A program made the position numbers and the translations under genes. From Candidatus Omnitrophota bacterium (GTDB taxonomy: Bacteria; Omnitrophota; Gorgyraeia; Gygaellales; Profunditerraquicolaceae): DNA of 12,752 nucleotides. The first letter of the stretch is position 1, and each line of letters starts with the position of its first letter. The DNA is taken from positions 1 to 12,752 of the forward strand of contig JAGOIJ010000037.1 of assembly GCA_017995695.1 (NCBI GenBank), given 5' to 3'. Positions 1 to 6,213 of this stretch are shown piece by piece. The notes beneath the pieces were generated by a model. It did no database searches. It was not told the DNA's origin and saw only the letters and a list, made by a program, of their open reading frames with translations.

Positions 1-604
1 TTTCAAAATCGAGGATATCGCGCGGAAGCCTAAACGGCGGAATGCCATAACGCAAAACCCCTCCGGATGTATGCAGGGCCTCAAAGATATCAACCTTAAT
101 TCCCTTACGCGCCAACTCTCCGGCACAGCACAATCCAGCCGGGCCTGAACCGACAATCGCAACTTTATATTGAGAAAGTTTTGCGTCTTCTTGCACAGGA
201 ACGGCAAGTTTATTGTTCATTCCAAAATCACCCACAAAACGCTCAAGAAAATGGATATTAATAGCAGCATCTGATGCAAAAGGTGAACCTTTCTTTGTAA
301 GCACGCATGCCTTGCGGCACTGGTACTCGGCAGGACAAACCCTTCCGCACAACGAGGGAAAGTTATTTGTTTCTCTTATCGTCAGATACGCGCTTTTATA
401 ATCATGCTTAGTGATATAAAAAATAAATTTCTTAATGTTTATATTAACCGGGCAACCGGCAATGCATGTCGGGTTCTTGCACTGAAGACAGCGGGCAGCC
501 TCTTGCAAGGCCTCGGCTTCGCTATAGCCTAAGACAACTTCGCTAAACCCCTGTATCCTTAACGCTGCCTCTAATTCTTTGACTTTTTGCGGCTCTGATC
601 TCAT
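1..604 (-). CDS. nfnB: NfnB/SudA-type NADPH oxidoreductase subunit (glutamate synthase small-subunit family), 5' part only
   Basis: Partial: the N-terminal 201 residues are visible and the C-terminus lies beyond the left edge. The family is an FAD and [4Fe-4S] flavoprotein related to glutamate synthase small subunit; paired with NfnA it catalyses NADH-dependent reduced ferredoxin:NADP+ oxidoreduction in the cytoplasm. Two cysteine clusters are visible (C39, C42, C47, C51 and C86, C90, C96, C100), the usual ligands of two [4Fe-4S] centres. A dinucleotide-binding GSGPAG follows at 152-157, then the family signature GGVLRYGIPPFRLP at 181-194. The ATG overlaps the stop of the upstream nfnA as ATGA, and no Shine-Dalgarno is seen, so translation is probably coupled. 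Alternatives are a GltD-like glutamate synthase subunit or sulfide dehydrogenase SudA; the SudB/NfnA-like partner favours Nfn/Sud over glutamate synthase. Confidence 0.9.
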   Translation of the reverse strand, partial: MRSEPQKVKELEAALRIQGFSEVVLGYSEAEALQEAARCLQCKNPTCIAGCPVNINIKKFIFYITKHDYKSAYLTIRETNNFPSLCGRVCPAEYQCRKACVLTKKGSPFASDAAINIHFLERFVGDFGMNNKLAVPVQEDAKLSQYKVAIVGSGPAGLCCAGELARKGIKVDIFEALHTSGGVLRYGIPPFRLPRDILDFE

Positions 605-1437
605 AGTATTTTGCTTAAATTACAGATATGTTTTTCTTTGTCACCATAAATACGATTTCTTTTTTCTAATTCGTTCCAGTCAACAAGATTACCGTCAAAC
701 TCTGGTCCATCGACACAGCTAAATTTAGTTTTTCCGCCGATCGTTACCCGACAGCAGCCACACATACCGGTGGCATCAACCATCAGGGCGTTAAGCGAAA
801 CGAGCGTCTTAACCTTATGCGGGGCGGCAACCGAAGAAACTCTTTTCATCATGGGGATTGGCCCTACGGCATACACCAAATCGTAATGATCAGACTCAAG
901 CAGTCTGGCTAATACATCGGTAGTAAAACCCTTTTGCCCATAGGAACCATCATCGGTAGCAACAAAGAGTTCATCGGAGGCGCTTCTCAACTCATGCTCT
1001 AAAATCAATAATTCCTTGGTGCGCGCCCCCAGAATCGTGACTACATGATTGCCGGCTTTCTTGAAGGCTTTAGCTACCGGAAGGATCTCTGCGATACCCA
1101 CGCCACCCCCCACTAAAATAACCTTACCAAAATTCTTAATCTCGGTAGGATGGCCCAAGGGTCCGGTTAAAGCAAATAAAGAATCGCCAGTTTTTAACGC
1201 ACCTAGGGTGCGCGTCGTAAACCCGAGCTCCTGGAAGATCAAGGTGATTTCGCCTTTTTCAGGTTGGGTATCCACAACCGTTAAAGGAACCCGCTCTCCG
1301 TGATCGCTTGCCATCAAAACGACAAACTGCCCTGCTTGCGCTTTTTGAGCAATCAAAGGCGCCTGCAAAACAAGCTTAATGATCTTGGTATCTGCTGATT
1401 CCTTTATTATTGTCTTATGAGTGATTTTCATGCTCAC
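601..1437 (-). CDS. nfnA: NfnA/SudB-type ferredoxin-NADP reductase subunit
   Basis: The 278-aa product is an FAD- and NAD-binding subunit of the ferredoxin-reductase superfamily, about the usual length for NfnA/SudB. The FAD-binding barrel covers roughly residues 1-100, with the flavin-contacting ERVPLT at 48-53. The nucleotide-binding domain begins at VILVGGGVGIAE (106-117). The C-terminal [2Fe-2S] segment has D221, C226, C229 and C241, matching the one-Asp, three-Cys ligation known for NfnA. With NfnB it forms a cytoplasmic, electron-bifurcating transhydrogenase linking NADH, NADPH and ferredoxin. The first start is a GTG at 1437; an ATG two codons later (1431) is an equally plausible start, with a GGTGA just upstream. 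A terminator of the preceding operon lies about 60 bases upstream, so this pair should have its own promoter, but I saw no convincing one. SudB of sulfide dehydrogenase is the same family. Confidence 0.92.
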   Translation of the reverse strand: MSMKITHKTIIKESADTKIIKLVLQAPLIAQKAQAGQFVVLMASDHGERVPLTVVDTQPEKGEITLIFQELGFTTRTLGALKTGDSLFALTGPLGHPTEIKNFGKVILVGGGVGIAEILPVAKAFKKAGNHVVTILGARTKELLILEHELRSASDELFVATDDGSYGQKGFTTDVLARLLESDHYDLVYAVGPIPMMKRVSSVAAPHKVKTLVSLNALMVDATGMCGCCRVTIGGKTKFSCVDGPEFDGNLVDWNELEKRNRIYGDKEKHICNLSKIL

Positions 1438-1498
1438 CGTAACGTTTTCGATCGGTAATCTTTGTGCATCATTTGCCTAGAAAATAAGCACAACCCCT

Positions 1499-1543
1499 TA
1501 AAAACAAAAAGGTATCCTGCCTGAATTAATGCGGGACACCTTT
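1499..1543 (-). terminator. Intrinsic terminator of the ferritin-like/HicB-like/MazG/secretin-like operon
   Basis: Read on the minus strand, a 13-position stem (1531-1543 with 1508-1520; one G-U pair and one mismatch) closes a 10-base loop and is followed by a U-rich run (TTTTTGTTTTT). It lies about 90 bases past the stop of the secretin-like gene. The plus strand has no T-run after the hairpin, so it acts on minus-strand transcripts. Confidence 0.85.
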
Positions 1544-1630
1544 GTCCGTTCTTTAATTATGCAAAGATATTAGCACAACGAATTACCTTGTCAAGTGAAA
1601 AATGCGGGCAAAACTATCGTCCAATCAACG

Positions 1631-2452
1631 CTATTGCAGCGTTGGCGTAAGCAACATAAGCACTTTCTTTTCTTGCTTTACTTGCTGTTGCCCCACAGGA
1701 ATCCCGAAAAACTCCCGCTGCGCCTGCCTATGCTCTTGCTCGGAATCAAGACTCCCGAAAACTATGGTATCGCCATCGCGCACCCGCAACTGTGTCATGG
1801 CGGTGCTTACCGAAGAAACAGCATCCGCAACCATTCGACTTGAAGTCGGACGGATGACAACCGTTATCGTGCCATCATTATTGGCGGTTGGCAACACCTC
1901 AAGAAATTCCCCCACAGGCTGACGCTCAAGATTAGTCACGCGCGTGCCATCAGAAAAGATCATCGTGGAAACCCCGAAGATCTGATCAGTGGTTACCTGC
2001 AACTGCGCAGGCTCGCCGCTTAACGTAACCACCGTCATATCAGAAGCAATGCGCACGTCTGAACGTATACTCATTGCCTGAATCATAGCCTTAAAGGCAG
2101 CGTCCGGGATAACCACTCTGCTAGCGGTAATACCAACTTCTTTAAGAAAATCATCCGTGCCCTCAACCACCATGACTTTCACTTTGATCTGCTTCTGCGC
2201 GATGTCCAGCTCCTCAACCATCAAAGCGATACGAGCAATGTGCGTGGGATCATCAAGCACAATGAGCGCGTTACTATTAACATCAACGCTTACTTTACCC
2301 GCAGGCCCCTTAAATTCATTTACAATAGGAGCAAGATCACTTGCCTGCGCGTGCTGTATCTTAAAAATCTTAACCTCGGTGTTATCCTGCGCAATAACAA
2401 TCCCAAGCCACGATAGGATTGCCAAAATAAGAATACCTGGACATTGTTTCAT
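1631..2452 (-). CDS. Short exported secretin-like protein (type II/III secretion secretin family)
   Basis: The 273-aa product starts with a signal peptide (KQ charge, hydrophobic 6-20, likely cleavage near AQ|DN at 22) and no lipobox. Residues 25-85 resemble a secretin N1/NolW-type domain (KIFKIQHAQASDLAPIV, then NALIVLDDP). Residues 140-273 resemble the secretin domain, including VRDGDTIVFGSL (224-235) and the characteristic end VLMLLTP (264-270). Full secretins are usually 400-700 aa; this one has a single N-domain and a very short secretin region, so it may not make a full outer-membrane pore. The ATG at 2452 overlaps the mazG stop as ATGA. A TTG 12 codons upstream would place a charged tail before the signal peptide and is rejected. 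It is the last gene of its operon. Function is unknown beyond the fold; a pilus or export accessory role is a guess. Confidence 0.75.
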   Translation of the reverse strand: MKQCPGILILAILSWLGIVIAQDNTEVKIFKIQHAQASDLAPIVNEFKGPAGKVSVDVNSNALIVLDDPTHIARIALMVEELDIAQKQIKVKVMVVEGTDDFLKEVGITASRVVIPDAAFKAMIQAMSIRSDVRIASDMTVVTLSGEPAQLQVTTDQIFGVSTMIFSDGTRVTNLERQPVGEFLEVLPTANNDGTITVVIRPTSSRMVADAVSSVSTAMTQLRVRDGDTIVFGSLDSEQEHRQAQREFFGIPVGQQQVKQEKKVLMLLTPTLQ

Positions 2453-2826
2453 CGCTTTTTTTTCTCTTGTGCCTTTATCTTTTTCCAATTGCGGATAATT
2501 TCACGCGGAGAGGAAACCTTGGTTGTCCCAAAAACATGGGGATGCCTTCTGATAAGCTTTTTAATTAACCCATCAATAACATCTTCGATATCAAATGCCT
2601 TTGCCTTGCTGGCAATCTGGGAATGAAACATGACATGCAACAACAAATCCCCTAATTCTTCCTGCATAGAAACAGGATCGTTCTTGCGCACTGCGTCATC
2701 AAACTCTTGCACTTCTTCGCGCAAGTGACGCAACAGGCTCTGATGTGTCTGTTTCTTATCCCACAGACAGCCGGATGGGCCGTGCAACGTCTTAAAAACT
2801 TCCTTTAGTTTTACAAATTGCGTCAT
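2449..2826 (-). CDS. mazG: MazG-family nucleoside triphosphate pyrophosphohydrolase, single domain
   Basis: The 125-aa cytoplasmic protein belongs to the all-alpha MazG NTP pyrophosphatases, which hydrolyse (d)NTPs to the monophosphate and pyrophosphate and are linked to house-cleaning of abnormal nucleotides. The family signature is clear: GCLWDKKQTHQSLLRHLREE (19-38), the Mg-binding E38xxE41 and E57xxD60, HSQIA (68-72) and KLIRRHPHVFG (90-100). Escherichia coli MazG has two such domains in about 263 aa; this protein carries only one, as in many short homologues. The start overlaps the stop of the upstream small HicB-like gene (TAATG) and its own stop overlaps the next start (ATGA), so all three are translationally coupled. 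The lysine-rich C-terminus (AQEKKKR) lies just past the conserved core. Confidence 0.93.
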   Translation of the reverse strand: MTQFVKLKEVFKTLHGPSGCLWDKKQTHQSLLRHLREEVQEFDDAVRKNDPVSMQEELGDLLLHVMFHSQIASKAKAFDIEDVIDGLIKKLIRRHPHVFGTTKVSSPREIIRNWKKIKAQEKKKR

Positions 2827-2978
2827 TATGTTCTTCTGGTTCGACGCAAGGCCTTGGCCATTCTCTCTTTCGCCTGGGAAACAGTCTTACCCTCGGTCAG
2901 ATGATTGTCGCAAATTGCGGCATAGCCTTTACGGTTTTTAATGCGGAATATAGTAACGTTTCTTCCTTCTACCTTCAT
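2826..2978 (-). CDS. Small HicB-like protein, 50 aa
   Basis: This short gene starts at an ATG at 2978, preceded by a good Shine-Dalgarno (GAGGTG, 4 bases from the ATG), and ends with TAA overlapping the mazG start. The product begins MKVEGRNVTIFRIKNRKGYA, then AICDNHLTEGKTVSQAKERM, ending AKALRRTRRT. The pattern of a beta-hairpin with a GYxAxC strand, then TEGKTxxQAxxxMxxAL, resembles the partly degraded RNase H-like fold of HicB/UPF0150 proteins. No HicA-like toxin or DNA-binding C-terminal domain is seen, so a toxin-antitoxin role is not supported. The arginine-rich tail might bind nucleic acid. It sits between the ferritin-like gene and mazG in one apparent operon. That it is a gene is well supported by the Shine-Dalgarno and the coupling; the family assignment is tentative. 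Confidence 0.7.
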   Translation of the reverse strand: MKVEGRNVTIFRIKNRKGYAAICDNHLTEGKTVSQAKERMAKALRRTRRT

Positions 2979-3009
2979 AGAGCACCTCGCTTGCCTGACT
3001 GCGTCGTTT

Positions 3010-3495
3010 TTAGGTCGCAGTTTGTGAATTTTTCTCTAACAAGAGCGCAAGAAACACAATGTGCTGTTTTTCCTCATCAATGAGTTGCTGAATCACCTTT
3101 TTTTGTGGGTCAGCCGTATAATTGAGCAATTCACTAAAAAAAAGTATGGCGTCTTTTTCAAAGGAAATACCGTAAATCAACGCATCCTTAACCGAAGCAA
3201 CCTTCTGCGCAAACGATGCCGGCGTAACATCCTGATAAAGCTTATCGCTCACCAACGATTGCATATATTCCGTGAGCTCTCCCGGGTACGATTCAGCCGC
3301 AGTATCATCTTGCAAGGAAGCCCGAATAGCGCTGAATTTCGTGATATGCGTTTCTTCCCATTGCGCAAGCTGCAAAAACAATGCCTTCAGCTCTTGATGA
3401 TTAAACTTTTGGGCAGCAAGCGCGTAAAAATCTCTTCTCTTCTTTTCCTTTTCTATCCCTGAATCGACTATTTCGGCAATATGCAATATATTCAT
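3010..3495 (-). CDS. Ferritin-like diiron protein (rubrerythrin-type, no rubredoxin domain)
   Basis: The 161-aa protein is a four-helix ferritin-like domain. Candidate diiron ligands occur in the expected order: E15/E17 in the first helix, E47xxH50 (EETH), E113 (SFEKDAILFF) and E142xxH145 (EEKQH). Rubrerythrin-like proteins reduce peroxide or handle iron in anaerobes. This one lacks the C-terminal rubredoxin CxxC knuckles, so its electron donor, or whether it is a peroxidase at all, is unknown. The ATG at 3495 has a Shine-Dalgarno-like AGGGGG about 8 bases upstream, and a sigma-70-like promoter lies just before it. It is the first gene of a four-gene unit ending at the terminator near 1499. 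The fold is well supported; the activity is inferred. Confidence 0.85.
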   Translation of the reverse strand: MNILHIAEIVDSGIEKEKKRRDFYALAAQKFNHQELKALFLQLAQWEETHITKFSAIRASLQDDTAAESYPGELTEYMQSLVSDKLYQDVTPASFAQKVASVKDALIYGISFEKDAILFFSELLNYTADPQKKVIQQLIDEEKQHIVFLALLLEKNSQTAT

Positions 3496-3537
3496 GGATC
3501 ATCCCCCTTTTGCAAATATCAGATACCTACGCATCTT

Positions 3538-3566
3538 ATTGTACTGATAATCAAATCAATCTGCAA
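3538..3566 (-). promoter_or_regulatory. Sigma-70-type promoter of the ferritin-like/mazG operon
   Basis: On the minus strand, -35 TTGCAG (3561-3566) and -10 TACAAT (3538-3543) are separated by exactly 17 bases. They lie about 43 bases upstream of the ferritin-like start, in the gap after mutY, leaving room for a leader containing the Shine-Dalgarno. Confidence 0.65.
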
Positions 3567-3580
3567 TCTTTTTTGATGGG

Positions 3581-4405
3581 TTACAGAGTGTACAACGTGT
3601 TACGCTGCTTAATCAGTCCTTCGCAAACTAATCTTTGCAGCAAAACGCTCACGCGCCTTTCGTGAGCATTTAGCTTACAACCGAGCTCTTGCAAAGAAGC
3701 CTTTTTTTGTTTTGCTAAAATTGAAAGTATCCTCCCGCGAATCTGCCGATCTGAGCCCTCAAATCTAGGCTGCCGGACATAATGGCGGCTTTGGCGCGAA
3801 GGATTCGCAACGCTTGACTTTAAAAATGACCCGTAATCCATTAATGCCGAATACCACATCCGGGGATTATTCTTATCCATTGTTTTGGCTATCAAAGGCT
3901 CAAGATCCTGATCGCTAACTTCGTTTCGGCTGGAAAAAAAATGAAAGATAAAAACACTGCGTATATTAGTTTCTACAAACACTTCAGGCTTATTAAAAGC
4001 AAACGCAGCTATTGCGCCAGAGGTTGCTTCTCCTATCCCAGGTAACGACTGCAATGCCGCCCGATCCGATGGGATAACCCCATCAAAATCCCGTACCACT
4101 TTTTCTGCAAGGCGTTTTAATGCCAGGGCCCTGCGGTTATACCCCATACCTTGCCACACGGGCAAGATTTGGGCTAAGGAAGATTGCGCCAAAACCCGGA
4201 CAGTAGGAAATCTGGCAATAAAAAGCGGGAACTTAGTAATCACCCTTGATACTTGGGTTTGTTGCAACATAATTTCAGAAACAACAATATGGTAAGGCTC
4301 ATACGTCGTCCTCCACGGCAACGCTCGTTTGTGGCAGGAAAAATAATCATAGACTATTTTTCTAAACTGGGGATAGGAAGGTTTGCGGCGAACTGCGCTA
4401 CTCAT
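3581..4405 (-). CDS. mutY: Fe-S-clusterless A/G-specific adenine glycosylase (MutY-like)
   Basis: The 274-aa HhH-GPD DNA glycosylase should excise adenine mispaired with 8-oxoguanine or G. It has the MutY signature PWRTTYEPY (30-38) and SEIMLQQTQV (43-52; E44 is the catalytic-acid position), then the helix-hairpin-helix LPGIGEATSG (121-130). Where Nth has its catalytic lysine there is alanine (A127), consistent with a monofunctional enzyme. The catalytic-Asp position reads VETNI, with Glu145 in place of Asp. The four cysteines of the usual C-terminal [4Fe-4S] loop are absent; the equivalent stretch is MDYGSFLKSSVANPSRQSRHY (189-209), as in known clusterless MutY proteins. The Nudix-like C-terminal domain is also missing; a short winged-helix-like tail ends the protein. 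The ATG lacks a Shine-Dalgarno and is probably leaderless. It follows the anti-sigma gene by 17 bases. Confidence 0.88.
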   Translation of the reverse strand: MSSAVRRKPSYPQFRKIVYDYFSCHKRALPWRTTYEPYHIVVSEIMLQQTQVSRVITKFPLFIARFPTVRVLAQSSLAQILPVWQGMGYNRRALALKRLAEKVVRDFDGVIPSDRAALQSLPGIGEATSGAIAAFAFNKPEVFVETNIRSVFIFHFFSSRNEVSDQDLEPLIAKTMDKNNPRMWYSALMDYGSFLKSSVANPSRQSRHYVRQPRFEGSDRQIRGRILSILAKQKKASLQELGCKLNAHERRVSVLLQRLVCEGLIKQRNTLYTL

Positions 4406-4413
4406 AATCAGGC

Positions 4414-4442
4414 ATTGTACTGCTATGCAAGCTGACCGTCAA
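4414..4442 (-). promoter_or_regulatory. Sigma-70-type promoter for mutY, leaderless arrangement
   Basis: On the minus strand, -35 TTGACG (4437-4442) and -10 TACAAT (4414-4419) have a 17-base spacer. The -10 ends only 8 bases before the mutY ATG, so transcription would begin at or next to the start codon. No Shine-Dalgarno precedes the ATG, which agrees with a leaderless mRNA. The -35 and most of the spacer lie within the last codons of the anti-sigma gene. Confidence 0.65.
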
Positions 4443-4950
4443 TGGCGGGAATCTTACTACCAAGCTCATCGAGCAATTCAATATCATTGGGTAAAATTTC
4501 ATTTTCGCTGTCAACAAAAGAGAACATCTCTGCAACATCCTCAAGAACGACAACCTGCTGGATTAATGCCTGATCTTGAACCATGCGTAGATGATTTTGG
4601 TAGCGCGGGTACAAAATTGCCCCGATAATAAGCACCAAACAACTTACCATCGCAAAAGAAAATGCCGGCTTAAGTTTGAATAACGCTCCTTGAGGAAGCG
4701 GCTGCTGCTTAAGAAGTCTTGCCGTAAGCTTTTCATCAAGCTCATGCTGGAAATTAAGCCAAAATGATTCGTTGCCTACCGGGGCTGGTTCTTTTGCCAC
4801 AGCTGCAAGAATATGCTTAAGCTGACTGACTTTTTCTTGGCAACGCAGACACCCCGCTATATGCTGTTGCACGCGCGATCTATCTTTTTCAGAAAGGCTA
4901 TCCTCAACAAAATCATATAATTTCCTTTTAAGCAAAAAACACGTTATCAT
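4423..4950 (-). CDS. Anti-sigma factor with zinc-binding ZAS-type domain and one membrane segment
   Basis: The 175-aa protein has an N-terminal cytoplasmic anti-sigma domain (about 1-50) with the zinc-binding H30xxxC34xxC37 and a possible extra ligand at C4. A single transmembrane helix follows at roughly 95-114, leaving an extracytoplasmic C-terminal tail rich in acidic residues. Such proteins hold a cognate ECF sigma factor inactive at the membrane until an envelope or redox signal releases it. The gene lies 12 bases after the ECF sigma gene and has a textbook AGGAGG Shine-Dalgarno 6 bases from its ATG, so cognate pairing is very likely. The extracytoplasmic tail has no recognisable sensor domain; the co-operonic secreted repeat protein could provide or modulate the signal, which is inference. 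Confidence 0.88.
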   Translation of the reverse strand: MITCFLLKRKLYDFVEDSLSEKDRSRVQQHIAGCLRCQEKVSQLKHILAAVAKEPAPVGNESFWLNFQHELDEKLTARLLKQQPLPQGALFKLKPAFSFAMVSCLVLIIGAILYPRYQNHLRMVQDQALIQQVVVLEDVAEMFSFVDSENEILPNDIELLDELGSKIPAIDGQLA

Positions 4951-4962
4951 ATCGTCCTCCTG

Positions 4963-5544
4963 TCACCTGCTAAACCGGGCTAAGCGTTGCCGTAAATACT
5001 CAGTAGCCCGAAACAAATGTACCTTCACTGTTGCCGGCTTACACTGCACAACCTGCGCAATTTCTTGAACACTCAAACCGCTTTGATGTTTCAGTGTAAA
5101 ACAGATCCTTTGTTTTTCAGAAAGCTGATTGATCTGCTCAAACAAAAGATCATGAAATTCCCGCTCACTGGCCTGCTGCCATGGCCCAAGGCTCACATCC
5201 GGAACCTCAAGGGGCTTTTGCTCTCCTTGATCATCGGTTGCGTTAAACGACACTGCGCGGTGCTTTTTTTTCTTGCGCAGAAAATCTAATGCACAATTCG
5301 TCACAATACGGTAAAACCATGTTGAAAAAGCTGCTCGCTCATGGAATGACCCAATATTGCTATAGACCTTGATAAAAGCCTCCTGGACCACATCCTTGGC
5401 ATCTTCCAAGTTGCGCACCAAGTTAAAAGCGATATGTAAACCCTTCTGACGATAAAGCACAACCAACGCATCAAAACTTGCGCGCTCGCCTTTTTTTACA
5501 TTTTCAATAAGCTGCCGTTCGCTTAACACCTGCTGATCTACCAT
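4963..5544 (-). CDS. ECF-type RNA polymerase sigma factor (RpoE-like)
   Basis: The 193-aa protein has the two-domain ECF layout. Sigma region 2 (about 23-93) includes the -10-recognition and core-binding segment DAKDVVQEAFIKVY (48-61) and the STWFYRIVTN stretch (74-83). A linker rich in charged residues leads to sigma region 4 (about 128-190) with helix-turn-helix SVQEIAQVVQCKPATVKVHL (158-177). Length and domain order are typical of group IV sigma factors that direct envelope-stress or extracytoplasmic regulons. The gene sits between a secreted repeat protein and its probable anti-sigma partner, 12 bases from each. Its own Shine-Dalgarno is weak, suggesting dependence on upstream translation. 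An ECF-like promoter upstream of the operon suggests autoregulation. Confidence 0.93.
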   Translation of the reverse strand: MVDQQVLSERQLIENVKKGERASFDALVVLYRQKGLHIAFNLVRNLEDAKDVVQEAFIKVYSNIGSFHERAAFSTWFYRIVTNCALDFLRKKKKHRAVSFNATDDQGEQKPLEVPDVSLGPWQQASEREFHDLLFEQINQLSEKQRICFTLKHQSGLSVQEIAQVVQCKPATVKVHLFRATEYLRQRLARFSR

Positions 5545-5556
5545 AGGCTTTTAACG

Positions 5557-6090
5557 TTAGAGTTCCGGGACAGTATTATCAAAACCGGACAACTCGCGCT
5601 GCCCTTTCCTCTGCTGGCGACGCTGGAGAATCTGCTGATACTTTTGCGGGTCTTCAGCTTTTATCTCCTCCAGCCGCTCCTGCATCCGTTGCTTTCGCTT
5701 CTGCATAATCTCTTTGTATTTCTCCGGATTCTCTTGCTTCAATTTTTCCAAGCGCTCCATGCGCTTCTGCTTAATCTCCTGCATCACTTTTTCGTATCGC
5801 GCCGGATCGCTCTTCTTTAATTCTTCAAGCTTCTGCTTCAGCTCTTGCCTCTTCTGGCGCATAGCTTGCTTAAACTTTTCAGGATCTTCCTGCTTAAGCT
5901 TCATTAACTCTTGCTTATCCAAACTCTGATGCCTGCCCATGCCCCAACCACTATGGAAGGAATCTTCAGCTAAAATGGGTCTTTCTTGAGTTACCTCATC
6001 TTCCGCTGCCCAAGCTTGCGTTACCCATAGTAACGTACCAAGAAACATTAAACCAATAAAGATACCGCTACGAAAGTAACCTTTTCCCAT
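5557..6090 (-). CDS. Secreted alpha-helical protein with four 26-residue repeats, first gene of the ECF operon
   Basis: The 177-aa product has a signal peptide (hydrophobic 9-24, likely cleavage AWA|AEDE near 28) and no other membrane segment. Residues 62-165 are four consecutive 26-residue units (starting at 62, 88, 114 and 140) of the form LExLKxEDPEKYxxxMQxRxQRMxER, followed by an unrelated 12-residue tail. The units are Lys/Arg/Glu/Gln-rich, predicted helical, each with a DP or NP turn. They look loosely like periplasmic stress proteins or metal sensors of the CpxP/Spy type, but no LTxxQ motif is present and I do not assign a family. The ATG at 6090 has a strong Shine-Dalgarno (AAAGGAGGATAT); an in-frame ATG nine codons upstream lacks this. 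Position before an ECF sigma/anti-sigma pair suggests a role in signal input or envelope protection. Confidence 0.8.
   Translation of the reverse strand: MGKGYFRSGIFIGLMFLGTLLWVTQAWAAEDEVTQERPILAEDSFHSGWGMGRHQSLDKQELMKLKQEDPEKFKQAMRQKRQELKQKLEELKKSDPARYEKVMQEIKQKRMERLEKLKQENPEKYKEIMQKRKQRMQERLEEIKAEDPQKYQQILQRRQQRKGQRELSGFDNTVPEL
5596..5907 (-). repeat. Four tandem 78-bp coding repeats
   Basis: The segment encodes four in-register 26-residue units within the secreted helical protein. The copies are similar at protein level (EDPEKF, SDPARY, ENPEKY, EDPQKY at the same register) but have diverged at the nucleotide level, which suggests an old duplication kept by selection. Confidence 0.8.
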
Positions 6091-6130
6091 ATATCCTCCT
6101 TTTTTGGCTTTCGGCATGCTTTATCTATTA

Positions 6131-6157
6131 GACGTATGCTTTGCCAAAAAGGTTTAC
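6131..6157 (-). promoter_or_regulatory. Candidate ECF-sigma promoter of the sigma/anti-sigma operon
   Basis: On the minus strand, GTAAAC (6152-6157) and CGTC (6131-6134, within CGTCTAA) are 17 bases apart. This matches the general ECF pattern of an AAC-type -35 and a CGTC or CGTA -10. The predicted start lies about 34 bases before the repeat-protein ATG, in a leader that contains its Shine-Dalgarno. Autoregulation by the encoded sigma factor is inferred. Confidence 0.5.
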
Positions 6158-6213
6158 TATGACTTCTTAACCTATGGCGATATTGTAGCACAAAAATTAA
6201 GATCCTATAGCGC

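Noticed and set aside
213..401. Plus-strand 62-codon frame inside nfnB
   Set aside because: It is antisense to the clearly conserved cysteine-rich N-terminus of nfnB.
2453..2488. TTG start 12 codons upstream of the secretin-like gene
   Set aside because: It would bury the signal peptide behind a highly charged stretch; the ATG overlapping the mazG stop is better.
2826..3495. Complete HicAB toxin-antitoxin module
   Set aside because: Only a HicB-like protein is seen; no HicA-like toxin gene lies on either side.
6091..6117. ATG nine codons upstream of the repeat protein
   Set aside because: The strong Shine-Dalgarno precedes the second ATG at 6090, and the signal peptide then begins normally.
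6182..6187. TACAAT on the minus strand as a sigma-70 -10 for the ECF operon
   Set aside because: No acceptable -35 lies 16-18 bases upstream; the ECF-type pair at 6131-6157 is better placed.
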